NCBI RefSeq assembly: GCF_000521505.1
Contig: NZ_CP003915.1
Location: 1,550,001 to 1,614,000 of the forward strand
Direction: 5' to 3'
Source: Advenella mimigardefordensis DPN7
GTDB taxonomy: Bacteria > Pseudomonadota > Gammaproteobacteria > Burkholderiales > Burkholderiaceae_B
DNA length: 64,000 bases
Shown here: piece after piece, positions 53,159-64,000 of the stretch
Numbering within the stretch: the first letter of the stretch is position 1
Layout: every line of letters starts with the position of its first letter
Position numbers and translations under genes: made by a program
The notes under the pieces: model-generated
What the model saw: the letters and a program-made list of their open reading frames with translations, nothing else
The model's database searches: none
What the model was told of the DNA's origin: nothing

Positions 53159-54301
53159 ATGGACCAGAATTTATCTCGAAAAATCCTAGAAACCGCCTTG
53201 CTTTGTGCCGAGGAGCCTATGAAAATAGGGGATTTGCGCAAGTTGTTCAGCGATTTGGACGAAGTTGAAAATGATGTAATTAAGCAACAGCTTCAGGTAT
53301 TACAAGACGAATGGGCAGAGAAAGGTTTAGAATTATCGGAATTGGCAAGTGGCTGGCGTTTTCAGAGTCGGCCCGAGATGCAAAAGTATTTAGAACGCCT
53401 GAATCCAGAGAAGCCGCCCAAATATTCCAGGGCAGTTATGGAAACGTTGGCAATTATTGCCTGGCGTCAGCCTGTCACCCGCGGTGATATCGAAGATATT
53501 CGCGGAGTCACGGTTTCATCACAAATCATCAAAACGTTAGAAGAGCGCGGCTGGATAGACGTGTTAGGTCATCGTGATGCCCCCGGGCGTCCGGCGTTAC
53601 TGGGCACGACAAAGCAGTTCCTCGATGATCTTGGACTTAAAGCGCTTGATGATCTGCCGGTGCTGGAGAGTGGAGAGGCCGGCATGCCGGATTTATCCGG
53701 GCTGGATATGAATATCACGGTCGCGGATCAGCCTGCGCAAGAGCAGGTAGAATCACAGATTGTTTCCGATGAGTCTGCTTCTGACGAATCTGTGCCGGAT
53801 GTGACCGGTGCAGACCAGGATAACTCAGTCCCGCCCGAGAGGGCGTCGGTGGAGTCCGATATGGCTGAAGCGGACACTGAAAATGCCGACGATCAGACTG
53901 CCGCTGATTCATCTGAGCAGTCAGGGGTGGCGGGATTGACTGATGATGCATCGGAGCGCGTCGATGAGCAGTCTGCTGAAGTCGATGAACAGTCTGCTGA
54001 AATCAGCGATGTGTCAGATGAAGACAGAATAGACGCGGTCGGCCAGGAGCCTGCTGCGGGCGCGCAAGCGCAGAATACCGTAAATGCTCAAGAGCACGTT
54101 GCCCACAGCGATGTGACCGAAGAGATGGCTGCTGCCGACGAGACAGCATCAGCCGACCAGGACGTGCCGGCTGGGTTCAGCCCAGATTCGACATCGCAAA
54201 ATGAACAGCCAGACGATCATGACGTTGATCCTACTGATGATATTTCATCGGATCGGGAGGCGAGTGATAATCAAAACGACGATTTAAAGAATAAAACATA
54301 G
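53159..54301 (+). CDS. scpB: Segregation and condensation protein ScpB with long acidic tail
   Basis: The 380-residue protein has the ScpB double winged-helix core in residues 1 to about 165: [45 protein letters not shown] and [19 protein letters not shown]. ScpB binds ScpA and SMC in chromosome condensation. From about residue 185 the protein is a low-complexity acidic tail rich in Asp, Glu, Ser and Ala, with a tandem DEQSAE repeat. Such tails occur in Alcaligenaceae but are longer than the core in many species. scpA is not next to it. The stop is 21 nt before rluB. Confidence 0.92.
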   Translation: MDQNLSRKILETALLCAEEPMKIGDLRKLFSDLDEVENDVIKQQLQVLQDEWAEKGLELSELASGWRFQSRPEMQKYLERLNPEKPPKYSRAVMETLAIIAWRQPVTRGDIEDIRGVTVSSQIIKTLEERGWIDVLGHRDAPGRPALLGTTKQFLDDLGLKALDDLPVLESGEAGMPDLSGLDMNITVADQPAQEQVESQIVSDESASDESVPDVTGADQDNSVPPERASVESDMAEADTENADDQTAADSSEQSGVAGLTDDASERVDEQSAEVDEQSAEISDVSDEDRIDAVGQEPAAGAQAQNTVNAQEHVAHSDVTEEMAAADETASADQDVPAGFSPDSTSQNEQPDDHDVDPTDDISSDREASDNQNDDLKNKT

Positions 54302-54322
54302 TTTTTTGGAGTTACCAACATA

Positions 54323-55984
54323 ATGAATAGTTCGGATCACGTTGATGCGGAAAATAATTCAAATGACACGCGTTCAAACCGCTCAAACGAATACGACAAC
54401 GAGTCTGTCACCAGAGTAATTACCATTCAGGGTGCTGATCAGACTGCCGCGGCGCCCGAGGCCGACGGGCGTCAGAAGGGCAAAGGGCGCAAGCTGCGCA
54501 CGCCATTCCGTCGTCGTCGCGCCGATGCGGTGATGGAAAAAACGGAGCAGCCGGAGGTGCCAACTGAGGTAAGCGCAGCGCCTGCGAAAAAAGCGCAGAC
54601 GCGTCCTCGCCGCATACCGGGAGCACGCGGATCGGGTGGTAAGGGCCGTGCGCCTCAGGCCCGCTCGGAGCGCCCGGAGCAGGTGAGCAGCCCGTTTACC
54701 CCCGCTCAGGATGAGCGGGATGCCGATCAGGCGCTGGCCTATCTTGACGGTACGGCGCGTCTCGAGCAGAAACTGAACAAGATTCTCAATAGCGACGCTG
54801 TTAATCCCAAGCTGCACAAAGTCCTGGCCGATGCGGGTGTGGGTTCGCGTCGCGATATGGAAGAACTGATTGTTGCCGGCCGGGTATCGGTCAATGGCGA
54901 GCCTGCTCACATTGGTCAGCGGGTTGGCCCGCAGGATCAGGTTCGTGTGAACGGTCAGTTGGTGACGCGGCCCAATGCCAAACGTCCGCCGCGTGTCATT
55001 CTGTATCATAAGCCGGCCGGGGAAATCGTCAGTCATGACGATCCCGAGGGGCGTGCATCTGTCTTTTCCCGCTTACCCAAAATGCGTACAGGCAAGTGGA
55101 TTTCCGTGGGCCGGCTGGATTTGAATACCGAAGGATTGTTGATATTTACGACCTCGGGCGATCTGGCGCACAGGTTTATGCATCCGCGCTTTGGTAATGA
55201 GCGCGAGTATGCGGTGCGCGTGCTGGGAGAGATGACTGACGCACAGCGGGAAAGCCTGGTCACCGGGATTGTGCTGGACGATGGTGCTGCTTCTTTCACC
55301 AGTATGGAGTTTATCGGCGGTGAAGGCAGTAATCGCTGGTATCGGGTCACGCTGCAGGAAGGGCGTAACCGCGAAGTGCGACGCATGTTCGAGGCGGTGG
55401 GGGTGACGGTCAGTCGCCTGATTCGTACCCGTTTCGGCGATATTGTGCTGCCGCGAAATCTGAAGCGTGGCCGCTGGGAGGAGCTGGAACCGACACTGGT
55501 AAGCGCGCTGATGATTCAAACCGGCCTGGTCAAGGAAGAGGACAGCTCGGATCACCGTCGGCCACGGCAGCCTATTTCCCACGACAATGCCATGCCTCCG
55601 GGTTTCGAAGCGCCAGTCAGGGTGCGTACCCATGCGCCAGGTGGACGTACTGGTAATGGACGCAGCAATAATGGGAATGGTCGTGCCGGTGCAACAACGT
55701 CTGGTACCGGAGCGCCCCGTCATGGTCGTGCCGGCACCGGGTTGTACAACAATCGACGCCAGAGCGGGCCTGCCGAAGGACGTGGCGAAGGACGCAATGG
55801 CGCACGGCATGCCGACAAGGGCGAGCAGCCTCGTCACGGCAAAAATGGCGGACGCGGCACGAATGCGGGCGGACGCTCCAATGCCCGTCAGGCATCGCGT
55901 AATCGTGATGAATGGCAGCCATCCGGCCCATCTGCTCATGAATCTCAATTGGGGTTCATCGGTCGCAATCGCAACGGTCGCTAG
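54323..55984 (+). CDS. rluB: 23S rRNA pseudouridine(2605) synthase RluB with extended termini
   Basis: The 553-residue protein has an S4 RNA-binding domain ([20 protein letters not shown], about residues 163-208), then the RsuA/RluB/E/F synthase domain with catalytic Asp266 in [11 protein letters not shown], plus [19 protein letters not shown]. It modifies helix 89 of 23S rRNA. An N-terminal 140-residue Arg/Lys-rich extension and a C-terminal 130-residue Gly/Arg/Asn-rich tail make it about twice the usual length; both are low-complexity and probably bind RNA. It is cotranscribed with scpB. Confidence 0.93.
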   Translation: MNSSDHVDAENNSNDTRSNRSNEYDNESVTRVITIQGADQTAAAPEADGRQKGKGRKLRTPFRRRRADAVMEKTEQPEVPTEVSAAPAKKAQTRPRRIPGARGSGGKGRAPQARSERPEQVSSPFTPAQDERDADQALAYLDGTARLEQKLNKILNSDAVNPKLHKVLADAGVGSRRDMEELIVAGRVSVNGEPAHIGQRVGPQDQVRVNGQLVTRPNAKRPPRVILYHKPAGEIVSHDDPEGRASVFSRLPKMRTGKWISVGRLDLNTEGLLIFTTSGDLAHRFMHPRFGNEREYAVRVLGEMTDAQRESLVTGIVLDDGAASFTSMEFIGGEGSNRWYRVTLQEGRNREVRRMFEAVGVTVSRLIRTRFGDIVLPRNLKRGRWEELEPTLVSALMIQTGLVKEEDSSDHRRPRQPISHDNAMPPGFEAPVRVRTHAPGGRTGNGRSNNGNGRAGATTSGTGAPRHGRAGTGLYNNRRQSGPAEGRGEGRNGARHADKGEQPRHGKNGGRGTNAGGRSNARQASRNRDEWQPSGPSAHESQLGFIGRNRNGR

Positions 55985-56419
55985 GCTGAGTGCGACAGGG
56001 TTCGCGGTGTGAGCGGCAGCTTGCGGGCCAGCCGCGGACCAAATTGATGTTGTGCTGAATAAATAGTAAAGTATTGATTATTCTGTTATAATTTTTGATT
56101 AACTAATTGCCTGGTTAGTGTTTTGTGCCGTTTATTGTTCTGAAGTCGCTTAAAAGGGGTGGCTTGGAACGCGGCAACCATAAGGCGTTGTAAGACGTTT
56201 TGTGCTTTGGTCGGTAGCGGAACAGTATCGGAACAATAACCAGAAACAGCTATGTATACCTTATTTTTGCGGGCAGGCAGCTTTGATGGTTCAGGCCAGG
56301 TTCACATGTGGGGTAGGCCGTCAAAAAATGGCTGCAGCTGCAAATTTTTGCATCTGCAATTTTTTTTGCGCACATAACTGTAATCAACAATGGGCTGGAA
56401 AAGGCCCATTTTTTATTGT
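55985..56419 (+). promoter_or_regulatory. rimP-nusA-infB operon leader with extended -10 promoter
   Basis: The 435-nt gap holds TATAAT at 56087-56092 preceded by TG (TGTTATAAT), an extended -10, with a weak -35 (TAGTAA, 56064-56069). This leaves a leader of about 320 nt before rimP, with T- and A-rich hairpin-forming sequence near 56330-56370 and a terminator-like hairpin at its end (listed separately). No small gene such as metY is present here. Confidence 0.55.
56390..56414 (+). terminator. Terminator-like hairpin immediately upstream of rimP (possible attenuator)
   Basis: ATGGGC (56390-56395) and GCCCAT (56404-56409) form a stem with an 8-nt loop, followed by six T (56409-56414). The rimP ATG is at 56420, leaving no classical ribosome-binding site. 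The structure could stop transcription into the operon or mask translation initiation. Confidence 0.6.
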
Positions 56420-56908
56420 ATGACTGATTTATACACACTTACCGAACAGGCCATCGCCGGTCTTGGTGTTGAACTCGTCGATGTCGAACGGGCTGCACTG
56501 GGACTGTTGCGGGTCACGATCGACCGCGAGGGCGGAGTGACGATCGAAGACTGCGAACAGGTATCGCGGCAGCTTTCGCGCGTATTTGAGGTGGAAAACA
56601 TCGAATATAAGCGGCTTGAAGTGGGCTCTCCGGGCGTAGACCGGCCGTTGCGTACTCGTCGCGATTTTGATCGATTCGCCGCGCAGCAGGCACGTGTGGA
56701 AGTAAAATTACGGGAGCCGCGGGACAATCGCAAGGTATTTACCGGCATTCTGCGGCATAAAGAGAGTTCAGACGGTACGACGACAGAGACATTCTGTCTG
56801 GAATTTGACATTAAAAAGAACGAGACACAGACAATAGAGTTTGCTTTCGATGATATCGAAAAGGCAAAGCTGGATCCGGTTCTTGATTTCAAGGGTAAAA
56901 AGCGATGA
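56420..56908 (+). CDS. rimP: Ribosome maturation factor RimP
   Basis: The 162-residue protein has the RimP pattern: [41 protein letters not shown] and the hallmark [21 protein letters not shown]. It binds the 30S subunit during maturation. I chose ATG 56420 because the earlier frame (56390) is the hairpin sequence. Its stop overlaps the nusA start by 4 nt. Confidence 0.94.
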   Translation: MTDLYTLTEQAIAGLGVELVDVERAALGLLRVTIDREGGVTIEDCEQVSRQLSRVFEVENIEYKRLEVGSPGVDRPLRTRRDFDRFAAQQARVEVKLREPRDNRKVFTGILRHKESSDGTTTETFCLEFDIKKNETQTIEFAFDDIEKAKLDPVLDFKGKKR

Positions 56909-58389
56909 GTCGCGAAATTCTTCTGCTTGTAGATGCATTGGCACGTGAAAAAAACGTATCGCGTGAGGTCGTATTTGGTGCGCTTGAAAATGCGCTTGCC
57001 TCTGCGATGAAAAAGCGTTTCAAAGACGACGCCGATATCCGTGTCGTTATTGATCGTTCAAATGGCTCGCATGAGGGCTACAGGCGCTGGCTTGTTGTTC
57101 CCGATGATGCAGGTCTGCAGGAGCCGGATCGTCAGGAATTGCTGTCGGAAGCACAGGAAATCAAGCCTGGTGTGCAGGAAGGCGAGTATCTGGAAGAGCC
57201 GCTGGAGCCCATTGAGTTCGGTCGTATCGGTGCTCAGGCAGCCAAACAGGCCATTATCCAGAAAATCCGCGATGCTGAAAGAGAGCAGGTGCTCAACGAC
57301 TTCCTGGATCGTGGCGAGACCATTATTTCCGGCACGATCAAGCGCCTGGATAAAGGTGATGCCATTATTGAAACAGGCAAGATTGAAGCCCGCCTGCCGC
57401 GTTCTGAAATGATTCCCAAAGAGAACCTGCGGGTTGGCGACCGGGTTCGTGCCTGGGTTGCCAAGGTAGATCGTACGGCAAGAGGGCAGCAGGTTCTGCT
57501 GTCTCGCACTGCGCCGGAATTTATCCGTGAGCTGTTTGAAAACGAGGTTCCGGAAATTGAACAGGGTTTGCTTGAAATCAAGGCAGCGGCCCGTGATCCC
57601 GGACTTCGCGCTAAAATTGCAGTTGTGGCATATGACAAGCGTATTGATCCTATCGGTACTTGCGTTGGCATGCGCGGCTCGCGCGTTACCGCGGTTCGTA
57701 ACGAACTGGGCGGCGAGCAGGTCGATATCGTATTGTGGGCCGATGAACCGGCCGAGTTTGTGATTGGTGCACTGGCGCCGGCGGCAGTTGAGTCTATTGT
57801 GGTGGATGAAGACAAGCACGCCATGGACGTGGTGGTTGATGCCGAAAATCTGCCCAAGGCGATTGGCTCGCGTGGCCAGAATGTGCGTCTGGCGTCTGAT
57901 CTGACCGGCTGGCAGATCAATATCATGACACCGGAAGAAAATCAGAATCGTCAGGAAGAAGAGCGTTCAGGCCAGCGCGCCATGTTCATGGACCGTCTGG
58001 ATGTGGACGAACAGGTGGCTGATATTCTGATCGATGAAGGCTTTACCGGCCTGGAAGAAGTGGCCTATGTCCCTATCCAGGAACTGCTGGAAATTGATGG
58101 CTTCGATGAAGAAACCGTCAACGAATTGCGCAACCGCGCACGTACTGCTCTGCTGACCGAGGCCATTGCCCAGGAAGAGCGGGTTGAAACAGCGCAGGAT
58201 TTGCTGGATCTTGAAGGTATGACCCCGGAACTGGTTACCGCTTTGGGTGACGCCGGCGTGGCAACGCTTGATGATCTGGCCGAACTTGCGACCGACGAAC
58301 TGGCTGAAATCACGGGTATGACAGATGAGCAGGCCAGCGAAATTATCATGCGCGCCCGGGCGCACTGGTTTGATGACGAAGAAAAGTGA
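56905..58389 (+). CDS. nusA: Transcription termination/antitermination factor NusA
   Basis: The 494-residue protein has the full NusA architecture: N-terminal RNA polymerase-binding domain (residues 1 to about 130), S1 domain ([16 protein letters not shown]), two KH domains ([20 protein letters not shown], about 250 onward; [19 protein letters not shown]) and two C-terminal acidic helix-hairpin repeats (about 365-494). It controls pausing, termination and antitermination. Coupled translation with rimP is standard. Confidence 0.96.
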   Translation: MSREILLLVDALAREKNVSREVVFGALENALASAMKKRFKDDADIRVVIDRSNGSHEGYRRWLVVPDDAGLQEPDRQELLSEAQEIKPGVQEGEYLEEPLEPIEFGRIGAQAAKQAIIQKIRDAEREQVLNDFLDRGETIISGTIKRLDKGDAIIETGKIEARLPRSEMIPKENLRVGDRVRAWVAKVDRTARGQQVLLSRTAPEFIRELFENEVPEIEQGLLEIKAAARDPGLRAKIAVVAYDKRIDPIGTCVGMRGSRVTAVRNELGGEQVDIVLWADEPAEFVIGALAPAAVESIVVDEDKHAMDVVVDAENLPKAIGSRGQNVRLASDLTGWQINIMTPEENQNRQEEERSGQRAMFMDRLDVDEQVADILIDEGFTGLEEVAYVPIQELLEIDGFDEETVNELRNRARTALLTEAIAQEERVETAQDLLDLEGMTPELVTALGDAGVATLDDLAELATDELAEITGMTDEQASEIIMRARAHWFDDEEK

Positions 58390-58421
58390 TTGCGGGGTAG
58401 CACTGTCGGGTGTGTATCGTG

Positions 58422-58440
58422 GCATGGTAGGCCACCATGC
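58422..58440. repeat. Hairpin between nusA and infB
   Basis: GCATGGT (58422-58428) and ACCATGC (58434-58440) form a 7-bp stem with a 5-nt loop in the 167-nt spacer. No T-run follows. It may be an RNA-processing or stability element. Confidence 0.45.
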
Positions 58441-58556
58441 AGGCGATGCACACGGCGCCAGCGGCTTTGTCGATCCAGCCCTGAATAACGAAGTTCATAC
58501 TTTGCTCAGTGGCCATCAGCCAGTTATTGAAACGTTGTAAGGGAAGAGAGAACTTA

Positions 58557-61500
58557 ATGCCCAGTAATACCGTAAACCAGTTTGCCGTCGAACTCAAAAT
58601 GCCAGCGAATGTGTTGCTTGAACAGCTTCGCTCGGCTGGCGTGAATCTGAAATCGGTGGAAGATGTCGTGACCGAAAGCGACAAAGCGAAACTTCTGGAC
58701 TCGCTGCGTCGTGCGCATGGTGCAAAAGATGGAAAAAAAATCACCGTAACCCGCCGCGAAACATCAGAAATCCGTCAGGCGGACGGTTCCGGCCGTTCGC
58801 GGACCATTCAGGTCGAAGTGCGTAAGAAACGCGTCTTCGTCAAGCGGGATGTCACTGAGGCCAGACCAGAAACGGCTGATGCCCCTGAAGCAAACGAAAC
58901 ACTGGCCGCTGCCGGCACTGAACCGGCTGCCGCCGTTGCCGATGCTCGGGCAGGCACGGCTGCGCCGGTCGACGCGCAAGCGGCGACCGCGCCAGTAGCA
59001 GAACCCGCAGCTGCCGCTCCCGAGGCGGCTGCACAGTCCGAGTCAGCTCAGCCAGCGGCAGGTGAAAAAGTGCAGGAATCGCAGGAAAAACAAAAACAAA
59101 AAGCGGAACCCGTAGCGGCCCAGGCGCCTGTTGAGAGGGCACCGGAGCCGACACCTGAACCGGTGGTTGCCAAGCCGGTGCAGGCTGCTGAACCAACACC
59201 AGCTCCAGGTACACCCGAGACAGCAAAGCCTGCAGCAGCGCAAGCGCCTGCGGCTGCCGCTGCCGCACCTGCCGCGGTGGAAAAGGCACCCGCCGCCACC
59301 GAAGCCCGTGCAGCAGAGAATAAAGTGCAGCAGGCCAAACCTGAACAGCCCGTTCGTAACGAGCAGACCAGATCGCGCCAGCCAGACGCATCGCGTACTG
59401 CAACGCCTGCACGTAAACCTGTGGCTACGCGTAACGAGGCTGCTGATGCCCGCCGCGATGAAGCACGCCGTCAGGCTGAGGCCGAGGCTGCTGCGCTGCG
59501 TGAAATGCTGAACAAGCCGCGTAAAGTGCTGCGTGCAACACCTGCTGCTGAAGGGGCGGAAGCCACCAAGAAAGCCGGGAAAAAGGATGTTAAAACCCTT
59601 GCCACGACTGGCGCGCACAAGGCGGGCGAAACAGACAAGAAATGGTCTGACGAGCAGTCCCGTGGGAAAAAAGCGGTGGCTGAAAAACGCGCCGGCCCTG
59701 CTGGCAAGGAAGACGGCTGGCGTTCTGCCGGTGGCCGTGGTGGATCACGCGGACGCAATAAACATCAGCACGTCCAGGTTCATCAGCCTTCCACACCTGA
59801 ATTTATTGCCCGTGAAGTTCATGTGCCCGAGACCATCACTGTGGCTGATCTGGCCCACAAAATGTCTGTTAAGGCAGCTGAAGTGATCAAGGAGCTCATG
59901 AAACTGGGTCAGATGGTTACCATCAACCAGGTTCTGGATCAGGAAACCGCCATGATTGTGGTTGAAGAGCTGGGGCACCATGCGATTGCCGCCAAGCTGG
60001 ATGATCCCGAAGCGTTCCTGGATATTGGTGATACGGGCGCAGATGCAGAGTTGCTGCCACGTGCGCCGGTCGTAACGGTGATGGGTCACGTTGACCACGG
60101 TAAAACGTCGCTGCTCGATTACATCCGCCGTGCCAAAGTGGCTTCAGGCGAAGCAGGTGGTATTACGCAACATATTGGCGCTTATCACGTGCAGACCGAA
60201 GGTGGCATGGTGACCTTCCTGGACACCCCTGGGCACGAAGCATTTACGGCCATGCGTGCACGTGGTGCCAAGGCAACCGATATTGTTATTCTTGTGGTGG
60301 CAGCCGATGACGGCGTGATGCCGCAAACCAAAGAGGCGATCCACCACGCGAAAGCGGCGGGTGTGCCCATGGTTGTGGCTGTCAACAAAATCGACAAACC
60401 CGAAGCCAATCCGGAGCGCGTCAAGCAGGAGCTGGTTACCGAAGAAGTGGTTCCCGAGGAATACGGTGGCGACGTTCCCTTTGTGCCCGTCTCTGCCAAA
60501 ACAGGTAAGGGTATCGACGAGTTGCTGGAAAACGTATTGCTTCAGGCTGAAATTCTTGAACTGAAAGCGCCGGTAGATGCACCTGCAAAAGGTATCGTGA
60601 TTGAAGCCCGTCTTGACAAGGGACGTGGTCCGGTTGCGACGATTCTGGTTCAAAGCGGTACGCTCAATCGTGGCGACGCATTGCTGGCCGGCGCAAGCTT
60701 TGGTCGTGTGCGTGCCATGCTGGACGAAAACGGCAAGCCGATCACCAAAGCCGGCCCGGCCATCCCTGTTGAAATTCAGGGCCTGACCGAAGTGCCTCAG
60801 GCGGGTGACGAAGTGCTGGTGCTGGCTGACGAACGCAAGGCGCGTGAAATCGCCCTGTTCCGTCAGGGCAAGTTCCGTGATGTCAAACTGGCCAGACAGC
60901 AGGCTGCAAAACTGGAGTCGATGTTCGACAACATTGGCGAAGGCATGCAGACCTTGTCGCTGATCGTCAAAACCGATGTACAGGGTTCGCAGGAAGCGCT
61001 GGTGCAGTCCCTCACCAAACTGTCAACCGACGAAGTACGGGTTCAGGTTGTGCATGCGGCAGTGGGTGGCATTTCCGAGAGCGATATCAACCTGGCCATC
61101 GCATCTAACGCAGTTGTGATCGGGTTTAATGTCCGTGCCGACCAGAGCAGCAAGAAACTGGCCGAGACCAATGATATTGACGTTCGCTATTACAACATCA
61201 TTTACGATGCGGTTGATGACGTTCGCAATGCCATGTCCGGCATGCTGGCACCGGAAGAGCGTGAAGAAGTGATTGGTATGGTTGAAATTCGCGAGGTCTA
61301 CAGTATCTCCCGAATTGGTAAAGTGGCTGGTTGTATGGTCACCGAAGGCCTGGTTCGTCGCGATTCGCAAGTACGCCTGTTGCGCAACAACGTCGTACAC
61401 TGGACCGGTTCGCTCGATTCACTCAAACGCTTCAAGGATGACGTCAAGGAAGTCAAATCCGGCTTCGATTGCGGTATCACCTTGCGTGGCAATTCCGATA

Positions 61501-61559
61501 TCGAAGTTGGCGATCAGCTTGAGATTTTTGAAATCAAAGAAATTGCCCGCACACTGTAA
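58557..61559 (+). CDS. infB: Translation initiation factor IF-2
   Basis: The 1000-residue protein starts with the IF2N domain ([21 protein letters not shown]), followed by a roughly 300-residue Ala/Pro/Glu-rich linker and a second IF2N-type segment. The G domain has GHVDHGKTS at residues 510-518, [12 protein letters not shown] and VSAKTGKG. C-terminal domains bind fMet-tRNA. I chose ATG 58557 because GGGAAGAGAG lies upstream and the frame back to 58509 is spacer. It brings initiator tRNA to the 30S subunit. Confidence 0.96.
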   Translation: MPSNTVNQFAVELKMPANVLLEQLRSAGVNLKSVEDVVTESDKAKLLDSLRRAHGAKDGKKITVTRRETSEIRQADGSGRSRTIQVEVRKKRVFVKRDVTEARPETADAPEANETLAAAGTEPAAAVADARAGTAAPVDAQAATAPVAEPAAAAPEAAAQSESAQPAAGEKVQESQEKQKQKAEPVAAQAPVERAPEPTPEPVVAKPVQAAEPTPAPGTPETAKPAAAQAPAAAAAAPAAVEKAPAATEARAAENKVQQAKPEQPVRNEQTRSRQPDASRTATPARKPVATRNEAADARRDEARRQAEAEAAALREMLNKPRKVLRATPAAEGAEATKKAGKKDVKTLATTGAHKAGETDKKWSDEQSRGKKAVAEKRAGPAGKEDGWRSAGGRGGSRGRNKHQHVQVHQPSTPEFIAREVHVPETITVADLAHKMSVKAAEVIKELMKLGQMVTINQVLDQETAMIVVEELGHHAIAAKLDDPEAFLDIGDTGADAELLPRAPVVTVMGHVDHGKTSLLDYIRRAKVASGEAGGITQHIGAYHVQTEGGMVTFLDTPGHEAFTAMRARGAKATDIVILVVAADDGVMPQTKEAIHHAKAAGVPMVVAVNKIDKPEANPERVKQELVTEEVVPEEYGGDVPFVPVSAKTGKGIDELLENVLLQAEILELKAPVDAPAKGIVIEARLDKGRGPVATILVQSGTLNRGDALLAGASFGRVRAMLDENGKPITKAGPAIPVEIQGLTEVPQAGDEVLVLADERKAREIALFRQGKFRDVKLARQQAAKLESMFDNIGEGMQTLSLIVKTDVQGSQEALVQSLTKLSTDEVRVQVVHAAVGGISESDINLAIASNAVVIGFNVRADQSSKKLAETNDIDVRYYNIIYDAVDDVRNAMSGMLAPEEREEVIGMVEIREVYSISRIGKVAGCMVTEGLVRRDSQVRLLRNNVVHWTGSLDSLKRFKDDVKEVKSGFDCGITLRGNSDIEVGDQLEIFEIKEIARTL

Positions 61560-61565
61560 ACGAAT

Positions 61566-61976
61566 ATGAACCGTCATAAGTCCTCCGGTGCAAACCGGAA
61601 CGTCCGACTCGCCGAGCAGATCCAGAAAGATCTGGCAGTGCTGATCCAGCGTGAACTCGATATCTCGCGTTCGGGCCTGATTACGCTGACCGGCGTGGAT
61701 TTGTCGGCCGATTATGCGCACGCCAAAGTATGGTTTACCGTACTTGGCGCCGAACCAGAGACGGCGGCTGCCCTGCTGAACGAGAAAGCGGGCTGGCTGC
61801 ATTCCCTGTTATTCAAAATGTTGCATATCCATACTGTGCCAACGCTGCGTTTTTTTCATGACGATCAGCTGGCACGCGGTATTGAAATGACACAATTGAT
61901 CGACCGTGCCAACCGGCCGGAAGACTATCCGGAAAGCGTTGATCCGCTACCGGGCAACAAAGACGATCACAAGTAA
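61566..61976 (+). CDS. rbfA: 30S ribosome-binding factor RbfA
   Basis: The 136-residue protein has the RbfA pattern: [20 protein letters not shown], the KH-like segment [15 protein letters not shown] and the C-terminal [17 protein letters not shown]. It binds 16S rRNA during late 30S maturation. It starts 7 nt after infB and ends 15 nt before truB. Confidence 0.95.
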   Translation: MNRHKSSGANRNVRLAEQIQKDLAVLIQRELDISRSGLITLTGVDLSADYAHAKVWFTVLGAEPETAAALLNEKAGWLHSLLFKMLHIHTVPTLRFFHDDQLARGIEMTQLIDRANRPEDYPESVDPLPGNKDDHK

Positions 61977-61990
61977 CAACAGGGCAGGCG

Positions 61991-62749
61991 ATGGCAAGAA
62001 AACGCGGGCAGGATATCGACGGGGTCCTTTTGCTGGACAAGCAGTTCGGATATTCCAGCAACCAGTCGCTGCAACGTGTTCGTCGCATGCTGGATGCAAA
62101 AAAAGGTGGACATACCGGTACCCTGGATCCGTTTGCGACCGGCCTGCTGATTTGCTGTTTTGGCAAGGCAACAAAAATTTGCGGGACGATGCTGGATGCA
62201 GACAAGTCCTACATTGCAACACTGAAGTTTGGTACGGAGACCGATTCAGGTGACCTGACGGGCACTGTTGTTCAGCAGGCACAGTCGGTCGCCGATTTGG
62301 TGACCCGTGAAAAAATCGACATGGTATTGCCACAATTTCGCGGTCCAATACTACAGATTCCGCCCATGCATTCGGCGCTCAAGCGTGATGGGCGCCCGCT
62401 ATATGAATATGCCCGCGAGGGAATTGTGCTGGAAAGGGAGCCGCGCAGCGTGGTGATCCACGATCTGCAGGTGCAGGCACTGGACGAAACGTCGATGGTG
62501 CTGGCGGTCGATTGCAGCAAGGGAACCTATATCCGGACATTAGCTCAGGATATAGGTCGGGCGCTGGGCTGCTTCGCCCATCTGACCGCCCTGCGCAGAA
62601 CGCGTGTCGGACCTTTCGATCTGGCCGGTGCAACAACGATAGACCAGCTCGAACAGATGGAAAACAGGCTGACACCCCTGATACCGCTCAACGAAATACC
62701 GGACGGCTTGCTGCCGTCCAAAATACGACAAAAGGAAGATACATTATGA
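61991..62749 (+). CDS. truB: tRNA pseudouridine(55) synthase TruB
   Basis: The 252-residue protein starts RGQDIDGVLLLDKQFGYSSN. The catalytic motif GGHTGTLDPFATGLL places Asp46 as nucleophile, and SKGTYIRTLAQDIGRALG is the second hallmark. It makes pseudouridine 55 in the T-loop of tRNAs. Its stop overlaps the typA ATG (ATGA). It is a little short for the family: the C-terminal PUA-like extension is absent. Confidence 0.95.
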   Translation: MARKRGQDIDGVLLLDKQFGYSSNQSLQRVRRMLDAKKGGHTGTLDPFATGLLICCFGKATKICGTMLDADKSYIATLKFGTETDSGDLTGTVVQQAQSVADLVTREKIDMVLPQFRGPILQIPPMHSALKRDGRPLYEYAREGIVLEREPRSVVIHDLQVQALDETSMVLAVDCSKGTYIRTLAQDIGRALGCFAHLTALRRTRVGPFDLAGATTIDQLEQMENRLTPLIPLNEIPDGLLPSKIRQKEDTL

Positions 62750-64000
62750 GCCGAGCGCTCCGTAACGTTGCGATTATTGCGCACGTTGACCATGGGAAAA
62801 CAACGCTGGTCGATCAGCTTTTACGTCAGTCCGGTACGTTCCGCGACAACCAGCAGGTTGCCGAGCGCGTGATGGATTCGAACGATATCGAAAAAGAACG
62901 TGGTATTACGATTCTGTCCAAGAACTGTGCGGTCGAATATGAAGGCACGCACATCAATATTATTGACACCCCGGGACACGCCGACTTCGGCGGTGAGGTA
63001 GAACGCGTACTGTCGATGGTTGACGGTGTGCTGCTGCTGGTGGATGCGGTTGAAGGCCCCATGCCGCAAACGCGTTTTGTGACCAAGAAAGCACTGGCAC
63101 TGGGTTTGAAGCCTATCGTGGTTGTCAATAAAATTGACCGTCCCGGTGCACGTCCTGATTTCGCTATTGATACAACGTTTGATCTGTTCGACAAACTCGG
63201 TGCAACTGAAGAGCAGCTGGATTTCCCGATTGTGTATGCATCCGGCCTGAGTGGCTATGCCGGTCTGACCGATGACGTTCGTGACGGTGATATGCGTCCG
63301 CTGTTTGACGCTATCCTGCAGCATGTGCCACAACGTGAAGACGATAAAGAAGCACCGCTGCAGTTGCAGATCATTTCGCTGGACTACAACAGCTACGTGG
63401 GTAAAATCGGCGTGGGTCGTATCAATCGTGGCCGGATTCGTCCAGGCCAGGAAGTGGCTATTCGTTTCGGTGAAGACGGTGAACAAAGCAAGGGCCGTGT
63501 CAATCAGGTGCTGAAATTCAAAGGCCTGGAGCGTGAGCAGGTTGACAGCGCCGAAGCCGGCGACATTGTTTTGATCAATGGTATTGAAGAGATTGGTATC
63601 GGCTGCACCCTGTGCGACCCTAACAATCCTGAACCACTGCCGATGCTCAAAATTGACGAGCCAACCCTGAACATGAACTTCATGGTTAATACTTCGCCGC
63701 TGGCAGGTCGCGAAGGCAAGTTCGTGACCAGCCGTCAGATACGTGATCGCCTGAATCTGGAGCTCAAATCCAATGTGGCCTTGCGTGTACGTGATACCGG
63801 AGACGATACCGTTTTTGAAGTATCAGGCCGAGGCGAGCTGCATCTGACCATTCTGATCGAAAATATGCGTCGCGAAGGCTTTGAGCTGGCGGTGTCTCGT
63901 CCGCGCGTAGTCTACAAGGAAATTGACGGCGTTCGTCACGAACCAATGGAACTGCTGACCGTTGACGTGGAAGATGATCATCAGGGCGGCGTGATGGAAG
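62746..64000 (+). CDS. typA: GTPase TypA/BipA, 3' truncated by window
   Basis: The open frame runs from ATG 62746 to the window end, giving 418 residues of a roughly 610-residue family. The G domain shows [12 protein letters not shown] (residues 12-23), [13 protein letters not shown] and [15 protein letters not shown]-like domains follow: [14 protein letters not shown] and the segment [20 protein letters not shown] diagnostic of TypA. It is a ribosome-associated translational GTPase for stress growth and large-subunit assembly. AAAGGAAG precedes the start. It is translationally coupled to truB. Confidence 0.96.
   Translation, partial: MSRALRNVAIIAHVDHGKTTLVDQLLRQSGTFRDNQQVAERVMDSNDIEKERGITILSKNCAVEYEGTHINIIDTPGHADFGGEVERVLSMVDGVLLLVDAVEGPMPQTRFVTKKALALGLKPIVVVNKIDRPGARPDFAIDTTFDLFDKLGATEEQLDFPIVYASGLSGYAGLTDDVRDGDMRPLFDAILQHVPQREDDKEAPLQLQIISLDYNSYVGKIGVGRINRGRIRPGQEVAIRFGEDGEQSKGRVNQVLKFKGLEREQVDSAEAGDIVLINGIEEIGIGCTLCDPNNPEPLPMLKIDEPTLNMNFMVNTSPLAGREGKFVTSRQIRDRLNLELKSNVALRVRDTGDDTVFEVSGRGELHLTILIENMRREGFELAVSRPRVVYKEIDGVRHEPMELLTVDVEDDHQGGVME

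Noticed and set aside
55073..55948. 291-codon open frame antisense to rluB
   Set aside because: Antisense to conserved synthase domain and its low-complexity tail; no homologous motifs.

Overview
The window looks like a betaproteobacterial chromosome of the family Alcaligenaceae, most likely Advenella or a close relative. Three things suggest this. The housekeeping block scpB-rluB-rimP-nusA-infB-rbfA-truB-typA follows the order I know from Bordetella and Achromobacter. QueE is of the Burkholderia type, with an extended cysteine loop. There are also many Bug/TctC solute-binding proteins with no membrane partners beside them. The genus is an inference.

Layout. Positions 1-4500 hold the end of a CobW-type GTPase, a CsbD stress protein, a haloacid dehalogenase, a small YadA-like trimeric autotransporter and a tiny lipoprotein. 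Positions 4800-7100 are a TetR regulator divergent from an SmvA-like drug exporter, with a palindromic operator inside the exporter promoter. Positions 7200-9400 carry queD-queE and an aldo/keto reductase. Positions 9600-17000 begin with two tandem LysR paralogues, followed by an operon in which four successive enzymes (a carboxymuconolactone-decarboxylase-like protein, two alpha/beta hydrolases and an NmrA-like protein) all start with export signals; an NTP/NDP-exchange-like transporter closes it. Positions 17300-20360 hold an exported flavodoxin, an aldo/keto reductase and a Bcr/CflA exporter.

Positions 20950-49300 are a large catabolic island. It contains two MmgE/PrpD proteins, two closely related acyl-CoA dehydrogenases, a CoA transferase of the acetyl-CoA hydrolase family, an enoyl-CoA hydratase, a CitE-like lyase, a CaiB/BaiF CoA transferase, a DUF2889 protein, an SDR, an SMP-30 lactonase, two paralogous zinc alcohol dehydrogenases, two aldehyde dehydrogenases, a complete Liv-type ABC importer and four Bug binding proteins. 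The gene set fits uptake of a carboxylic acid or alcohol, oxidation to the acid, CoA activation, beta-oxidation-like steps and retro-aldol cleavage. I cannot name the substrate. The main regulatory finding is a 28-bp element present five times in the intergenic regions of this island. Each copy ends exactly 20 nt before the first base of a -10-like hexamer. This defines a probable regulon, plausibly of the LysR protein encoded at 24067-24972.

Positions 49300-53100 are a small accessory patch: an orphan C-terminal half of a Hint domain, an ACR3/SBF-type transporter, an intact hicAB pair, a higBA locus whose toxin has lost its middle, a frameshifted antitoxin-like remnant, and an initiator tRNA-Met. 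From 53159 to the end the window is conserved translation and transcription machinery; typA runs off the right edge.
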